From positions 1-46,993 of the forward strand of contig CAVECB010000013.1 of the NCBI GenBank assembly GCA_963614215.1: DNA of 46,993 nt, written 5' to 3'. The stretch is from CAVAWX01 sp963614215 (GTDB taxonomy: Bacteria > Actinomycetota > Coriobacteriia > Coriobacteriales > QAMH01). Within the stretch, counting starts at the first letter, position 1. Each line of letters starts with the position of its first letter. This document shows positions 8,408-16,592 of the stretch, in pieces. The notes below the pieces were generated by a model. That model made no database searches. It worked only from the letters and a program-made list of their open reading frames with translations, and had not been told where the DNA came from. A program made the position numbers and the translations under genes.

Positions 8408-9441
8408 TGCAGGCGCTGCTGTCTGGTATCGACGGCCAGGACAAGGCCGTTTCCTATCTTTCCCATGCCCTCGAGGCAGGGCAGTTGACCCATGCGTATT
8501 TGCTCGCGGGGGCGACGACCGCCACGCGACGCGAGCTTGCTCGGCGCTTCGCGGCCGTGGTGTTGGCGGCGGGCGAGGATGTGGGCGCGGACACAGGTGT
8601 GGGGGCCGGAGGCGAGGCCGCCTGCGAGGTGCGTGCCAAGAAAATCGCCGAAAGTGGGCATCCCGACCTGCGCGAGCTGTCGCCGCAAGGCGCGGGGGCG
8701 TATTTGGTCGAGCAAGTGCGCGAGGTGGTGGCCGACGCCGCGCTTGCCCCCATACGCGCCAAGCGCAAGGTCTACATTTTCGACGACGCCGACTGCCTGG
8801 CCGGCGCCCCGGCAAATGCGCTGCTGAAAACATTGGAAGAGCCGCCCGCCGACGTGGTGTGCGTGCTTTTGGCTCAAACGCCCGGTGCGTTGCTGCCCAC
8901 CTTGCGCAGCCGCTGCGTCGTTTTGACGCTGGCCGCCGAGGAGGAGGCGCCCGCCGAGGACACCGTCTTATTCGAGCTGCTGTTCTCGCTTGCGATGCGG
9001 GCGGACAATCGCGCGGTGCTTGCGGGCGCGAAGTCGATGGTCGAGGCCGTCGAGACGGGCGACGACGAGTTGGAGAAGCGCCATGCCGAGGAGGCGGATA
9101 CTTACGCCGAATATCTGACGGCTGGCGCGCGCAAAGCGCTTGCCGAAAGGCACAAGCGCGAGTTGAGAAGCGCAAAACGCGGCGGCCTGGACGCGGAGCT
9201 GGCAATCGTGCGCTCGTGGCTGCGCGACTGTTTGCTCGTGCAGCAGGGCAGCAATGCTTTAGTGCGCCATGGCTGGTGTGTGCAGCGCACGGCGCAGGTG
9301 GCAGGCCAGGCCAGCTTGTCCGGGGTACTGGCCGCCATCGAGGCCGTGAACACCTGCGAGCACCGCATTCACTATAATGTGACACCACAGCTTGCCTGCG
9401 AGGCGATGCTGTTCGAGATCAGGAGGGCCTTATGCCGATGA
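8407..9441 (+). CDS. holB: DNA polymerase III subunit delta prime
   Basis: A 344-residue clamp-loader subunit, recognised by THAYLLAG near 28-35, by KVYIFDDADCLAGAPANALL, by LKTLEEPP, and by the sensor-like LRSRC near 166-170. The Walker A position reads LAGATTATRRELA (33-45) and lacks GK, so ATP binding is unlikely and the protein should act as a structural delta-prime with an SRC trigger. Its ATG overlaps the tmk stop, and its last 10 bases overlap the next gene. The middle (225-265) is charged and helical. The tmk-holB-ricT order is conserved in Firmicutes and Actinobacteria. Confidence 0.92.
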   Translation: MQALLSGIDGQDKAVSYLSHALEAGQLTHAYLLAGATTATRRELARRFAAVVLAAGEDVGADTGVGAGGEAACEVRAKKIAESGHPDLRELSPQGAGAYLVEQVREVVADAALAPIRAKRKVYIFDDADCLAGAPANALLKTLEEPPADVVCVLLAQTPGALLPTLRSRCVVLTLAAEEEAPAEDTVLFELLFSLAMRADNRAVLAGAKSMVEAVETGDDELEKRHAEEADTYAEYLTAGARKALAERHKRELRSAKRGGLDAELAIVRSWLRDCLLVQQGSNALVRHGWCVQRTAQVAGQASLSGVLAAIEAVNTCEHRIHYNVTPQLACEAMLFEIRRALCR

Positions 9442-10937
9442 TGGCCGTTGTGCGCCTTCGCTATTCGTCCAAAGACTATTGGTTCGATCCGGCGGGCATA
9501 GACATACACGAGGGCGACCATGTGCTGGTCACCACGGAGCGCGGCGGAGACATGGGCCTCGTCGTCGCAGAGCCCGTGGAGATGTCGACCGACCTCGTTC
9601 CCGATTCGCTTAAACCCATCGACCGGCTGGCGACCGAGGAGGATTTCGCCCGCGCCGAGGAGCTGGAGGAGAAGTCGCGCGACGCGATGGCGGTGTTTCA
9701 CGACCTGGCCGACAAGCACAAGCTGGACATGAAGCCGGCTGCCGTGCACTTCCTCTTCGACGGCAAGCGCGCCACCTTCTACTTCACCGCAGACGCGCGT
9801 GTGGATTTTCGCTCGCTCGTGCGCGATTTGGCCTCGCATTTCCACGTGCGTGTGGACATGCGGCAGGTGGGCGTGCGAGACGAGGCGCGCATGGTCGGCG
9901 GGCTGGGACATTGCGGCGAGCAGCTGTGCTGCGCCAGGCTCGGCGGCGAGCTGCAGCCGGTGTCGATCCGTATGGCAAAAGAACAAGACCTCTCGTTGAA
10001 CCCAACGAAGATTTCCGGGTTGTGCGGGCGCCTTATGTGCTGTCTGCACTACGAGTATGACGCTTACAAGGATTTCAAGCAGCGCGCGCCGAAGAAAAAC
10101 GCCGTCATCGAGACGCCGGCGGGCACGGGCAAGGTCGTCGAGTTCGACATGCCGCGCGAGCGCCTGACCCTGCGCATGGAGGACGGGTCGCGCCTGGTGG
10201 TGCCGCTTGATGCGATGGACACGGGCGGCAAGGAGCCTAAGGAGGGCGAGCGTCTGCGCCCCTGCCACATCGGCGACGAGGCTTTCGAGCGCATCAACGA
10301 GGAGCTGCGCCACGACAAGACGTTGGCCATGATGGGCGGCAAGATGTTCAGCGACAACCCGGAGCTGGCCGATCGCGAGGTGAAGGGTGGCTCCATCGAG
10401 CGCAACGCAGGCGCCGGCACCGCGCGTAAGCGTCGCCGCAAGTCTGCGGACGAGGGGACGTCTTCGTCGGGCGGCAGGCGCAGGCGGCGCGGGGGCTCTG
10501 TTTCCGGCGGCGGCGAGGGTGGTGGCGAGAAGCCGCGCGATACCCGCAAGAGGCGGCGCTCAGTTTCTGCGACAACAGGCGAGAAGGCACATCGCGAAGA
10601 CGGCGGTGCGGGCGCGGGCAGCGGTTCGCGCGCTGGCTCCCCGAAAAAGAAGAGGGGGTCTGCGGACGGTGCGGGCGCGGCCAAGAAAAAGAGCGGCGCA
10701 CGTCCCGGCCAGCACTCCTCGTCCATCAGCGGGGACGCGGCAGGCGCGCGGCGCGGCGGTGGCAACAACAACGGCGCATCCGGCGCCGATACATCCGGCG
10801 GCAATGCAAAAAACGGCTCTGGCAACGGCTCTGGCAACAGCGGCAGGAGACGGCGCCGCAGGAGGCGCGGCGGGTCTGGCGCATCCGGCAGCTCCAGCAA
10901 CCCCGGCAATGGCTCTAGCGGAAACAGCGGCGAGTAG
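9432..10937 (+). CDS. ricT: PSP1-domain protein RicT/YaaT with long basic tail
   Basis: A 501-residue protein whose first 290 residues are a PSP1 domain. In Bacillus, RicT works with RicA and RicF in an Fe-S-bound complex that guides mRNA processing by RNase Y. The signature cysteines are present: GHCGEQLCCARLGG and ISGLCGRLMCCLHYE (about 160-210). The ATG at 9432 follows AGGAGG by 5 bases and overlaps holB. Residues from about 320 to 501 are an unusual low-complexity tail of Arg/Lys clusters in Gly, Ser and Asn linkers, with one run of eight Arg. Such a tail would bind RNA or ribosomes non-specifically; that is inference, as is the symbol for this lineage. Confidence 0.88.
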   Translation: MPMMAVVRLRYSSKDYWFDPAGIDIHEGDHVLVTTERGGDMGLVVAEPVEMSTDLVPDSLKPIDRLATEEDFARAEELEEKSRDAMAVFHDLADKHKLDMKPAAVHFLFDGKRATFYFTADARVDFRSLVRDLASHFHVRVDMRQVGVRDEARMVGGLGHCGEQLCCARLGGELQPVSIRMAKEQDLSLNPTKISGLCGRLMCCLHYEYDAYKDFKQRAPKKNAVIETPAGTGKVVEFDMPRERLTLRMEDGSRLVVPLDAMDTGGKEPKEGERLRPCHIGDEAFERINEELRHDKTLAMMGGKMFSDNPELADREVKGGSIERNAGAGTARKRRRKSADEGTSSSGGRRRRRGGSVSGGGEGGGEKPRDTRKRRRSVSATTGEKAHREDGGAGAGSGSRAGSPKKKRGSADGAGAAKKKSGARPGQHSSSISGDAAGARRGGGNNNGASGADTSGGNAKNGSGNGSGNSGRRRRRRRRGGSGASGSSSNPGNGSSGNSGE

Positions 10938-11024
10938 CCCATCGCGAGCGCCCTTCACCCTGCCCATATAGAACCACACCATTTTCCCCTTGCGCGAAAG
11001 CCCCGCGCCTGCGGGGTGCTCGCC

Positions 11025-11030
11025 TATAAT
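11025..11030 (+). promoter_or_regulatory. -10 box before the nhaC-type gene
   Basis: A perfect TATAAT lies 44 bases upstream of the ATG at 11075. It directly follows a small hairpin, CCCCGC-gcct-GCGGGG (11001-11016), which may end the ricT transcript. The usual -35 position falls inside the hairpin and has no TTGACA-like match. Confidence 0.4.
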
Positions 11031-11074
11031 CGGGCGCGCTTTGCACTTCGACCCGCCCCTAAAAGGAGAGCCTC

Positions 11075-12706
11075 ATGGAGATACTCGGCACCGCATGGGC
11101 ATTGCTGCCGCCGATCGTCGCGATTGTCTTGGCGCTTGCCACGAAGGAGACCTACACCTCGCTGTTCGTCGGCGTCCTCGTCGGTGCCATCTTGCTGGCC
11201 GCCGCCTCCGGCGATGCGGTGAACACCTTAAACTACATCATCAGCGGCGAGGTCTACAGCGCTGATGCGGTCACGAGCGGCGCGGCGCCCGGCGTGGCCG
11301 TAGGCTCGGAGGTGCCGGCAGACCTGGCGGACAGCGTCTCCGAAGTCGGCCTAATTCCGGCGCTCTCCGGCTCGGCGGGCATCTTTGTCTTCCTCGTCAT
11401 ACTCGGCATCATCGTCGCGCTGATCAACTCGGCGGGCGTTTCGGCGGCCTTCGGTGACTGGGCGGCCAAGCGGGTGAAGTCGCGCGCCGGCTCCCAGCTC
11501 GCGGCCTTTCTCCTCGGCGTGCTCATCTTCATCGACGACTACTTCAATTGCCTGACGGTCGGCGCGGTCATGACGCCGGTCACCGACGCCGAGAAAGTCT
11601 CGCGCGCAAAACTCTCCTACATCATCGACGCGACGGCGGCCCCTATCTGCATGATCGCCCCAATCTCGTCGTGGGCGGCGGCTGTCTCGGACACGGCCAG
11701 CGGCCTGGACACGGGCATCTCCGGCATCCAGCTGTTCATCAACGCCATCCCCTTCAACTTCTACTCGCTGCTCACTATCGTCTTCGTCGTCGGTATCGTG
11801 CTCATGGGCTTTGACTACGGCCCCATGGCCAAAGCCGAGCTGAAGGCGCGCCGCGACGGCGATTTGGGGGCGCTTTCTGAGGCAGAAAAACCCACCAACG
11901 AGCGCGCGCGGGTCTTCGACATGCTCCTGCCCATCGTTGTTTTGATCGTCACCTGCGTCATCGGCATGATGTATGTGGGCGGATTTTGGGAAGTCGGCGG
12001 CGACTACTACATGGACCTCGCGGGTGCGTTCGGCAATACGGACGCGGGCACGGCGCTGCCCTGGGGCTCGATCATCGCGCTCGTGTTCACCTTTGTCTAC
12101 TACCTCGTGCGCGGCATCCTGAAGTTTCCCGAGGCGGCCGACTCGTTCGTGGACGGCTTCAAGGCCATGGTGCCGGCCATGATCATCCTCGTGTTTGCCC
12201 TCACGCTGAAATCGCTCACCACGGCGCTCGGCGCGGCCTTGTTCGTGAGCAACGCGTTGTCGGGCGCGGCCGAGACGCTCTACATGCTGCTGCCGGCCAT
12301 CATCTTCCTCGTGGCGCTGGGTCTGGCGTTTGCCACGGGCACGAGCTGGGGCACCTTCGGCATACTCATCCCTATTGTCGTGGCGGTGTTTCCGTCCACC
12401 TCGATGCTGCTGACCATCGGCATCTCGGCGTGCCTGGCCGGCGCGGTGTGTGGCGACCACATCAGCCCGATATCGGACACAACGGTCATGGCCAGCGCGG
12501 GCGCGAACGTGAACCACATCGAGCATGTGAACACGCAGCTGCCCTATGCGCTGACGGTGGCGGGCATCTCATTTGTGATGTTCCTCGTGGCCGGCTTCGT
12601 GCAGAATTGGATGATTTGCCTGCCCATCGGCGTCGTGGCGACCATCGTTGTGTTGATCGTGTTGCGCAATACCGTGGGCAAGGCCTCGCTCGCGCAAAAC
12701 GAATAG
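11075..12706 (+). CDS. NhaC-family Na+/H+ antiporter
   Basis: A 543-residue polytopic membrane protein with about 12 hydrophobic segments. The family signature includes LALATKETYTSLFVGVL near the N-terminus, FLLGVLIFIDDYFNCLTVGA around 146-165, ATAAPICMIAPISSWAA and, late in the protein, GDHISPISDTTVMAS. These fit the NhaC/arginine-malate antiporter group. A hydrophilic loop of about 60 residues between the first segments (ISGEVYSADAVTSG onward) is probably exposed. The start is ATG 11075 with AAAAGGAG upstream. The substrate could be Na+ or an organic acid, and the sequence does not settle this. Confidence 0.88.
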   Translation: MEILGTAWALLPPIVAIVLALATKETYTSLFVGVLVGAILLAAASGDAVNTLNYIISGEVYSADAVTSGAAPGVAVGSEVPADLADSVSEVGLIPALSGSAGIFVFLVILGIIVALINSAGVSAAFGDWAAKRVKSRAGSQLAAFLLGVLIFIDDYFNCLTVGAVMTPVTDAEKVSRAKLSYIIDATAAPICMIAPISSWAAAVSDTASGLDTGISGIQLFINAIPFNFYSLLTIVFVVGIVLMGFDYGPMAKAELKARRDGDLGALSEAEKPTNERARVFDMLLPIVVLIVTCVIGMMYVGGFWEVGGDYYMDLAGAFGNTDAGTALPWGSIIALVFTFVYYLVRGILKFPEAADSFVDGFKAMVPAMIILVFALTLKSLTTALGAALFVSNALSGAAETLYMLLPAIIFLVALGLAFATGTSWGTFGILIPIVVAVFPSTSMLLTIGISACLAGAVCGDHISPISDTTVMASAGANVNHIEHVNTQLPYALTVAGISFVMFLVAGFVQNWMICLPIGVVATIVVLIVLRNTVGKASLAQNE

Positions 12707-12867
12707 TCTGCCCCGCCACTGCGACCGGCCTGCGCTCTCGCCCCTCTGGCGTGTTGCGCCCCCGTCCACCGGGGTGGTGAAGCCCGTCCGCGCGGCCGGG
12801 GCTTGCGGGTATTTGCTGCCGGATGGTAACTTGACATCAGCTGGCATTTGTGCAAAGGAGGCGCCCC

Positions 12868-14970
12868 ATGAACGCGAACCCGCACCAAACGACCAAGCAG
12901 CTCCTGTGGAAGACGAGGGGATGGTACAAGCTCCTCCTGCCCTTTATCGCCGCCGCCGTTTTCGTGGCCGCCGTGTGCGTATACGGAACACCTGCCGCCC
13001 AAGCCGCCCCCACGACGACGGTAGACGGCGTCATCTACGCCATCGACGAGTCCGCCGGCGAGGCCTATGCGACCACGGCCGTGAAGGCGGAGCTTCCGGC
13101 CGACCTCGTCATCCCCGCAAGCATCGACTATGTGGGCGTCACGTACAAGGTTGTTTCGCTGAACACATCGTGCTTCAGCGACTGCACGTCCTTGAAGAGT
13201 GTGACCGTCTCCGACGGCGTCACCAGGCTGGGCACCTCCCCTTTCATCAACTGCACCTCTCTTGAAAAAGTGGTGCTTCCCGACAGCGTCACCTCGATCG
13301 GCAACAACTGCTTTGCCACCTGCAGCGCCCTCACCGACGTCACCCTGCCTAAGGGCCTGACCTCGCTGGGGCAGGGGTGCTTCATTGCGTGCAGCTCCTT
13401 GACGAGCGTCGAGATTCCCGAAGGTGTGACCACGTTGGGGCAGGGGTGCTTCTCCAATTGTTCCTCCCTCAAGGGTGTCGAGATTCCCGCCACCGCCACC
13501 GCTGTGGAAGCGTCCTGCTTCACCAGTTGCACGTCCCTTGAGAGTATTGAGATTCCTGCCGGAGTGACCTCGCTGGGCGATATGTGCTTCTATAGCTGCA
13601 GCGCCCTGAAGAGCGTGACCGTCCCCGCCGGCGTGACCTCGCTGGGCAGGATCTGTTTTTCCGAATGCGGCTCCCTGGCAGAGATCGTCTTCGAGGGTGA
13701 TGCCGTGGAAAGCTGCGGCGAGAACGCGTTTTTCGGCGGGCCGGACGGCAGGAAGTGCATCTTCAAGAAAGCACGGCCGTCTGCGCTGGCAGAGGCTCTT
13801 GCCGATGAAAGCTGCTGGTACTACGTCACCTTCTGCGGCGCCGACGGTTCCGTCATCGACGAGCAGCTTCTCGTGACGGGCGCCACGGCAGCAGAGCCTT
13901 CCGCGGATAAGGTGCCCCAAAAGGACGCGGAGGGCAGGATTTTTGCCGGATGGAGTTCTGATGCGTGGAGCAAGCCCGTCGCAGATACGAGCGTCGCCGT
14001 GACGGCGGTCTATTGCGAGCGCCCCGCTCCTGCCGAGATCTGGACGCGGCTTTCGGGCGGCACGGCCATCGGCACGATGAAGCAGATTGTGAACGCGGGG
14101 TGGGACACGAGCGAGTGGGCCATTGTGGCCACGAACAAGAGCTATCACGACGCGCTGGCCGCAAGCGGGCTGGCGGGCTTGCTGGACTGTCCCATACTTA
14201 TGACTTCCCCTGCCAGCCTCACCGATGCGACGGCCAAGCTCATCACCACCAAGGGCGTGGAGCACGTTGTCGTCGTGGGCGGTACTTCGGCGGTCTCGGA
14301 TACTGTGTTCAACCAGATAAAGAAGCTCAGCGGGGTCTCGAGCGTCGAGCGCGTGTGGGGCAACACCGCCGTCGGCACCGCGAACAAAATTTACGACTAT
14401 GGCAAGACGCTTGTCGCAAGCGGCGCCATCAGCGAGGGCTGGGGCACCGACGCCGTCGTGGCCACGACTGCCTCCTACCAAGACGCCGCTTCGATTGCGC
14501 CGTATGCCTACGCGCAGCACGTGCCCGTTTTCCTCGTCGCCGGCGGCCTTGCCGACGGTACTGCCAAGCGCGTGGCGGCCGCCGGCGCCTTTGACCGCAC
14601 CCTCGTCATCGGCGGCGCCGCAGCTGTGAGCGCCAACGTGGAAGCGCAGCTCAAAAATCCGACGCGCCTCGGCGGCAACACGGCCTACGGTACCTGCAAG
14701 AAGGTCGCCGAGTTCTGCCTGGCCAACGGCATGACCGCTGCGCACATGGGCGTGGCCACCGGGCGCAGCTTCCAGGACGCCGTCGTGGGTGCGGCCCTGT
14801 GCGGCAAGAACAATTCCGTCCTCGTCTTGGCCGACGACAAAAACTCGGCCAACGTGGGCGGCGTGGTGAAGTCGCACAAGGACGACCTGCGGGAAAACTG
14901 CTACGTCTTCGGCGGCGAACAGGCCGTCTCGGCTGCGGTCTACTCCGCCATCCTCGCTGCGAGCGAGTAG
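12868..14970 (+). CDS. Secreted BspA-type LRR protein with three CWB2 cell-wall modules
   Basis: A 700-residue surface protein. The start ATG 12868 follows AAAGGAGG. Residues 1-46 form a signal peptide with a basic start, a hydrophobic core and an end at PAAQA. From about 100 to 285 come eight leucine-rich repeats of roughly 23 residues, each with a CFxxCxxL-type face. A short InlB/Flg_new-like unit follows (about 315-385, ending TAVYCE). Residues 390-700 hold three CWB2 repeats, each opening with R-x-GGNTA-YGT-like blocks and containing VVVGGTSAVSD or an equivalent. CWB2 modules anchor proteins non-covalently to anionic wall polymers. The gene is single, with its own ribosome site; the role is probably adhesion. 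Confidence 0.92.
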   Translation: MNANPHQTTKQLLWKTRGWYKLLLPFIAAAVFVAAVCVYGTPAAQAAPTTTVDGVIYAIDESAGEAYATTAVKAELPADLVIPASIDYVGVTYKVVSLNTSCFSDCTSLKSVTVSDGVTRLGTSPFINCTSLEKVVLPDSVTSIGNNCFATCSALTDVTLPKGLTSLGQGCFIACSSLTSVEIPEGVTTLGQGCFSNCSSLKGVEIPATATAVEASCFTSCTSLESIEIPAGVTSLGDMCFYSCSALKSVTVPAGVTSLGRICFSECGSLAEIVFEGDAVESCGENAFFGGPDGRKCIFKKARPSALAEALADESCWYYVTFCGADGSVIDEQLLVTGATAAEPSADKVPQKDAEGRIFAGWSSDAWSKPVADTSVAVTAVYCERPAPAEIWTRLSGGTAIGTMKQIVNAGWDTSEWAIVATNKSYHDALAASGLAGLLDCPILMTSPASLTDATAKLITTKGVEHVVVVGGTSAVSDTVFNQIKKLSGVSSVERVWGNTAVGTANKIYDYGKTLVASGAISEGWGTDAVVATTASYQDAASIAPYAYAQHVPVFLVAGGLADGTAKRVAAAGAFDRTLVIGGAAAVSANVEAQLKNPTRLGGNTAYGTCKKVAEFCLANGMTAAHMGVATGRSFQDAVVGAALCGKNNSVLVLADDKNSANVGGVVKSHKDDLRENCYVFGGEQAVSAAVYSAILAASE

Positions 14971-15095
14971 TACCCCGCAAGCGCACGGCGGCAAAGTGCG
15001 CCGCAACGCCCTTTCACCCGGCCTGTCCGTGGCGGCTTTGCGAAGTTTCACAGGAAAACACGAGACGCCCACGTGTGCGCCGCACGTCGGGCGGG

Positions 15096-15108
15096 TACAA
15101 TGCCGCGC
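15096..15108 (+). promoter_or_regulatory. -10 box positioned for a leaderless start
   Basis: TACAAT (15096-15101) ends exactly 7 bases before the ATG at 15109, so transcription should start on or next to the start codon. There is no Shine-Dalgarno site. The same geometry is seen before lysC. Confidence 0.4.
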
Positions 15109-15285
15109 ATGAGAAAAGACAAGGACAACCCCATCGATTGGGGCGGCTTCGACCCCAACCAACAGCAGCCCAAGAGCCATACGGCCATACTCGCCGTGTG
15201 CGCCGTCGCCGTCGTCGTGGTCGCGGTCGTCGTGTTTTGCGCGGTCGGGTGCGCGGAGCTGGCAAGTGTCTTCTCCCAAAGCTAG
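15109..15285 (+). CDS. Small single-span membrane protein
   Basis: A 58-residue protein of unknown function. A charged, Gln/Asn-rich cytoplasmic part (KDKDNPIDWGGFDPNQQQP) precedes one strongly hydrophobic segment of about 25 residues rich in Val and Ala, then a short tail. I prefer the ATG at 15109, given the -10 box 7 bases upstream; an in-frame ATG at 15100 overlaps that box. It overlaps the hemH start by 20 bases, so the two are likely one transcript with coupled translation. Similar small DNPIDWG-type proteins may be lineage-specific, but I cannot name the family. Confidence 0.6.
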   Translation: MRKDKDNPIDWGGFDPNQQQPKSHTAILAVCAVAVVVVAVVVFCAVGCAELASVFSQS

Positions 15286-16312
15286 GGTGAAAACGGGCGT
15301 CCTGCTCGTCAACACAGGCACCCCCGACGAACCGACCGTCGACGGCGTCCGCGCCTTTTTGGCCGAGATGCTTTCCGACTCCATGCTCGTCTCGATGCCG
15401 CGCCCTCTGTGGAACATCATCTTGAAGAAGTGCATACTGCCGCGCCGCCCGCAGCGCACTGTGCGCGCGTATCAGGAGATGTGGACGGCCGACGGCGCGC
15501 CGTTTTTGCTCACTTCATACAAGCAGCGCGATCTCATAGCCGCCGAGCTGGAGCGCCGCGCCGCAAAAGAAGATGAGGCTGCGCCCGACGCCTGGCAGGT
15601 CGAGCTTGCCATGCGCTATGGCAACCCTTCCATCGCGCGCGGGCTGGAGGCGCTATACGCGGGCGGGTGCGGGTGCGTGGTACTGGTGCCGATGTATCCG
15701 CAGTATGTGCGCGTGTGCGCGGGCACCTGCCTGAAGGAGGCGCATGCCGTCCTCGACGCGATGGTAGCCGAAAAGGGGTGGTGCCCCGAGCGCGTGGAGG
15801 TGGAGGACTTCTACGAGCAGCCGGCCTACCTCGACGCGCTGGCCGAGAGTGTGGACGCGTGCTGGGAGCGGCGCCCGGGCGCGAAACTCGTCGTCTCGTT
15901 TCACTCGACGCTGCTGGCCGACATCAAGGACGGCGACCCCTACGAGCGCCAGACGCGCGAGACGGCCTGCATGCTCGCGCAGCGCCTGGGCGTGCCGGAC
16001 GAGGATTTCATCTTGTCGTATCAGTCGCGCTTCGACAACCGCAAGTGGCTGGGGCCGCACACCGCCGAGACGGTCGAGATTTTGGGCGCGACGGGCACCT
16101 CGGACGTGTGCGTGGTGACGCCCGGTTTCGTGGCCGACAACATCGAAACCTGCATCGAGATAGGGCGCATCCTGCGCGAGAGCTTCCTCAAAGAGGCGCG
16201 TCGCTTCGGCACGACCGCGCCGCGCTTCACCCGCGTGCCCGCCCTAAACGACGCGCCCGGCCTCGCGAAAGCCGTGGCCGATGCCATCTGCGACGCGACG
16301 TGCCCGCGCTGA
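15266..16312 (+). CDS. hemH: Ferrochelatase
   Basis: A 348-residue chelatase that inserts iron into a porphyrin in haem synthesis. The opening GVLLVNTGTPDEPTVDGVRA is the class signature. The catalytic His lies in VVSFHSTLLADI (about 212), followed by KDGDPYERQT. LSYQSRFDNRKWLGPHT and the acidic helix TPGFVADNIETCIEIGRI complete the active site. I use GTG 15266, with GGAG 8-11 bases upstream; a second in-frame GTG at 15287 lacks a ribosome site. It overlaps the small membrane-protein gene. No other haem genes are nearby, so whether protoporphyrin or coproporphyrin is used cannot be decided here. Confidence 0.9.
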   Translation: MSSPKARVKTGVLLVNTGTPDEPTVDGVRAFLAEMLSDSMLVSMPRPLWNIILKKCILPRRPQRTVRAYQEMWTADGAPFLLTSYKQRDLIAAELERRAAKEDEAAPDAWQVELAMRYGNPSIARGLEALYAGGCGCVVLVPMYPQYVRVCAGTCLKEAHAVLDAMVAEKGWCPERVEVEDFYEQPAYLDALAESVDACWERRPGAKLVVSFHSTLLADIKDGDPYERQTRETACMLAQRLGVPDEDFILSYQSRFDNRKWLGPHTAETVEILGATGTSDVCVVTPGFVADNIETCIEIGRILRESFLKEARRFGTTAPRFTRVPALNDAPGLAKAVADAICDATCPR

Positions 16313-16335
16313 TTTTCCTGCTTTCACCCGCCGCG

Positions 16336-16397
16336 CCCGCTTTCACCACCTGCAACGCCGCCTGACGCCCCCCGCTTTCACCACCTGCAACGCCGCC
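16336..16397. repeat. Two direct copies of a 27-bp extragenic repeat
   Basis: The 27 bases at 16336-16362 recur exactly at 16371-16397, with a period of 35. The core is TTTCACCACCTGCAACGCC. A close relative of the core lies after another gene at 24586-24607, so this belongs to a dispersed extragenic family and is not a chance duplication. Confidence 0.85.
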
Positions 16398-16455
16398 CGC
16401 GGCTCTTGCGCCCTCTTTCATTCTGATGGATACGAAGTGAATATGCGCACCGCGT

Positions 16456-16485
16456 TTGCCGAACGCGCCTGTGCTTCTCTATAAT
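16456..16485 (+). promoter_or_regulatory. Promoter of tRNA-Gln
   Basis: TTGCCG (16456-16461), an 18-base spacer and a perfect TATAAT (16480-16485) end 15 bases before the tRNA. This is one of the best sigma-70-type promoters in the window and may also drive glmU-prs. Confidence 0.7.
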
Positions 16486-16500
16486 CTGGCGGTACGCCAT

Positions 16501-16574
16501 TGGGGCATCGTTCAACGGTAGGACAGCGGTTTTTGGTACCGTTAATGGGGGTTCGATTCCCTCTGCCCCAGCCA
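16501..16574 (+). tRNA. tRNA-Gln (UUG)
   Basis: A 74-base cloverleaf. The acceptor TGGGGCA pairs with TGCCCCA, the discriminator is G, and CCA is encoded. The anticodon loop TTTTGGT gives anticodon TTG. The U at position 1 of the acceptor fits bacterial tRNA-Gln. glmU begins only 18 bases after the CCA, so the tRNA is probably cut from a mixed transcript. Confidence 0.97.
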
Positions 16575-16592
16575 CTTTTTGCAAAGGAGCGC

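Noticed and set aside
12544..15459. Minus-strand open frame of 971 codons across the surface-protein gene
   Set aside because: It is antisense to nhaC, the LRR/CWB2 gene and hemH, all with clear domains. Long antisense frames are common in GC-rich codon-biased DNA, and this one is low-complexity His/Gly/Arg.
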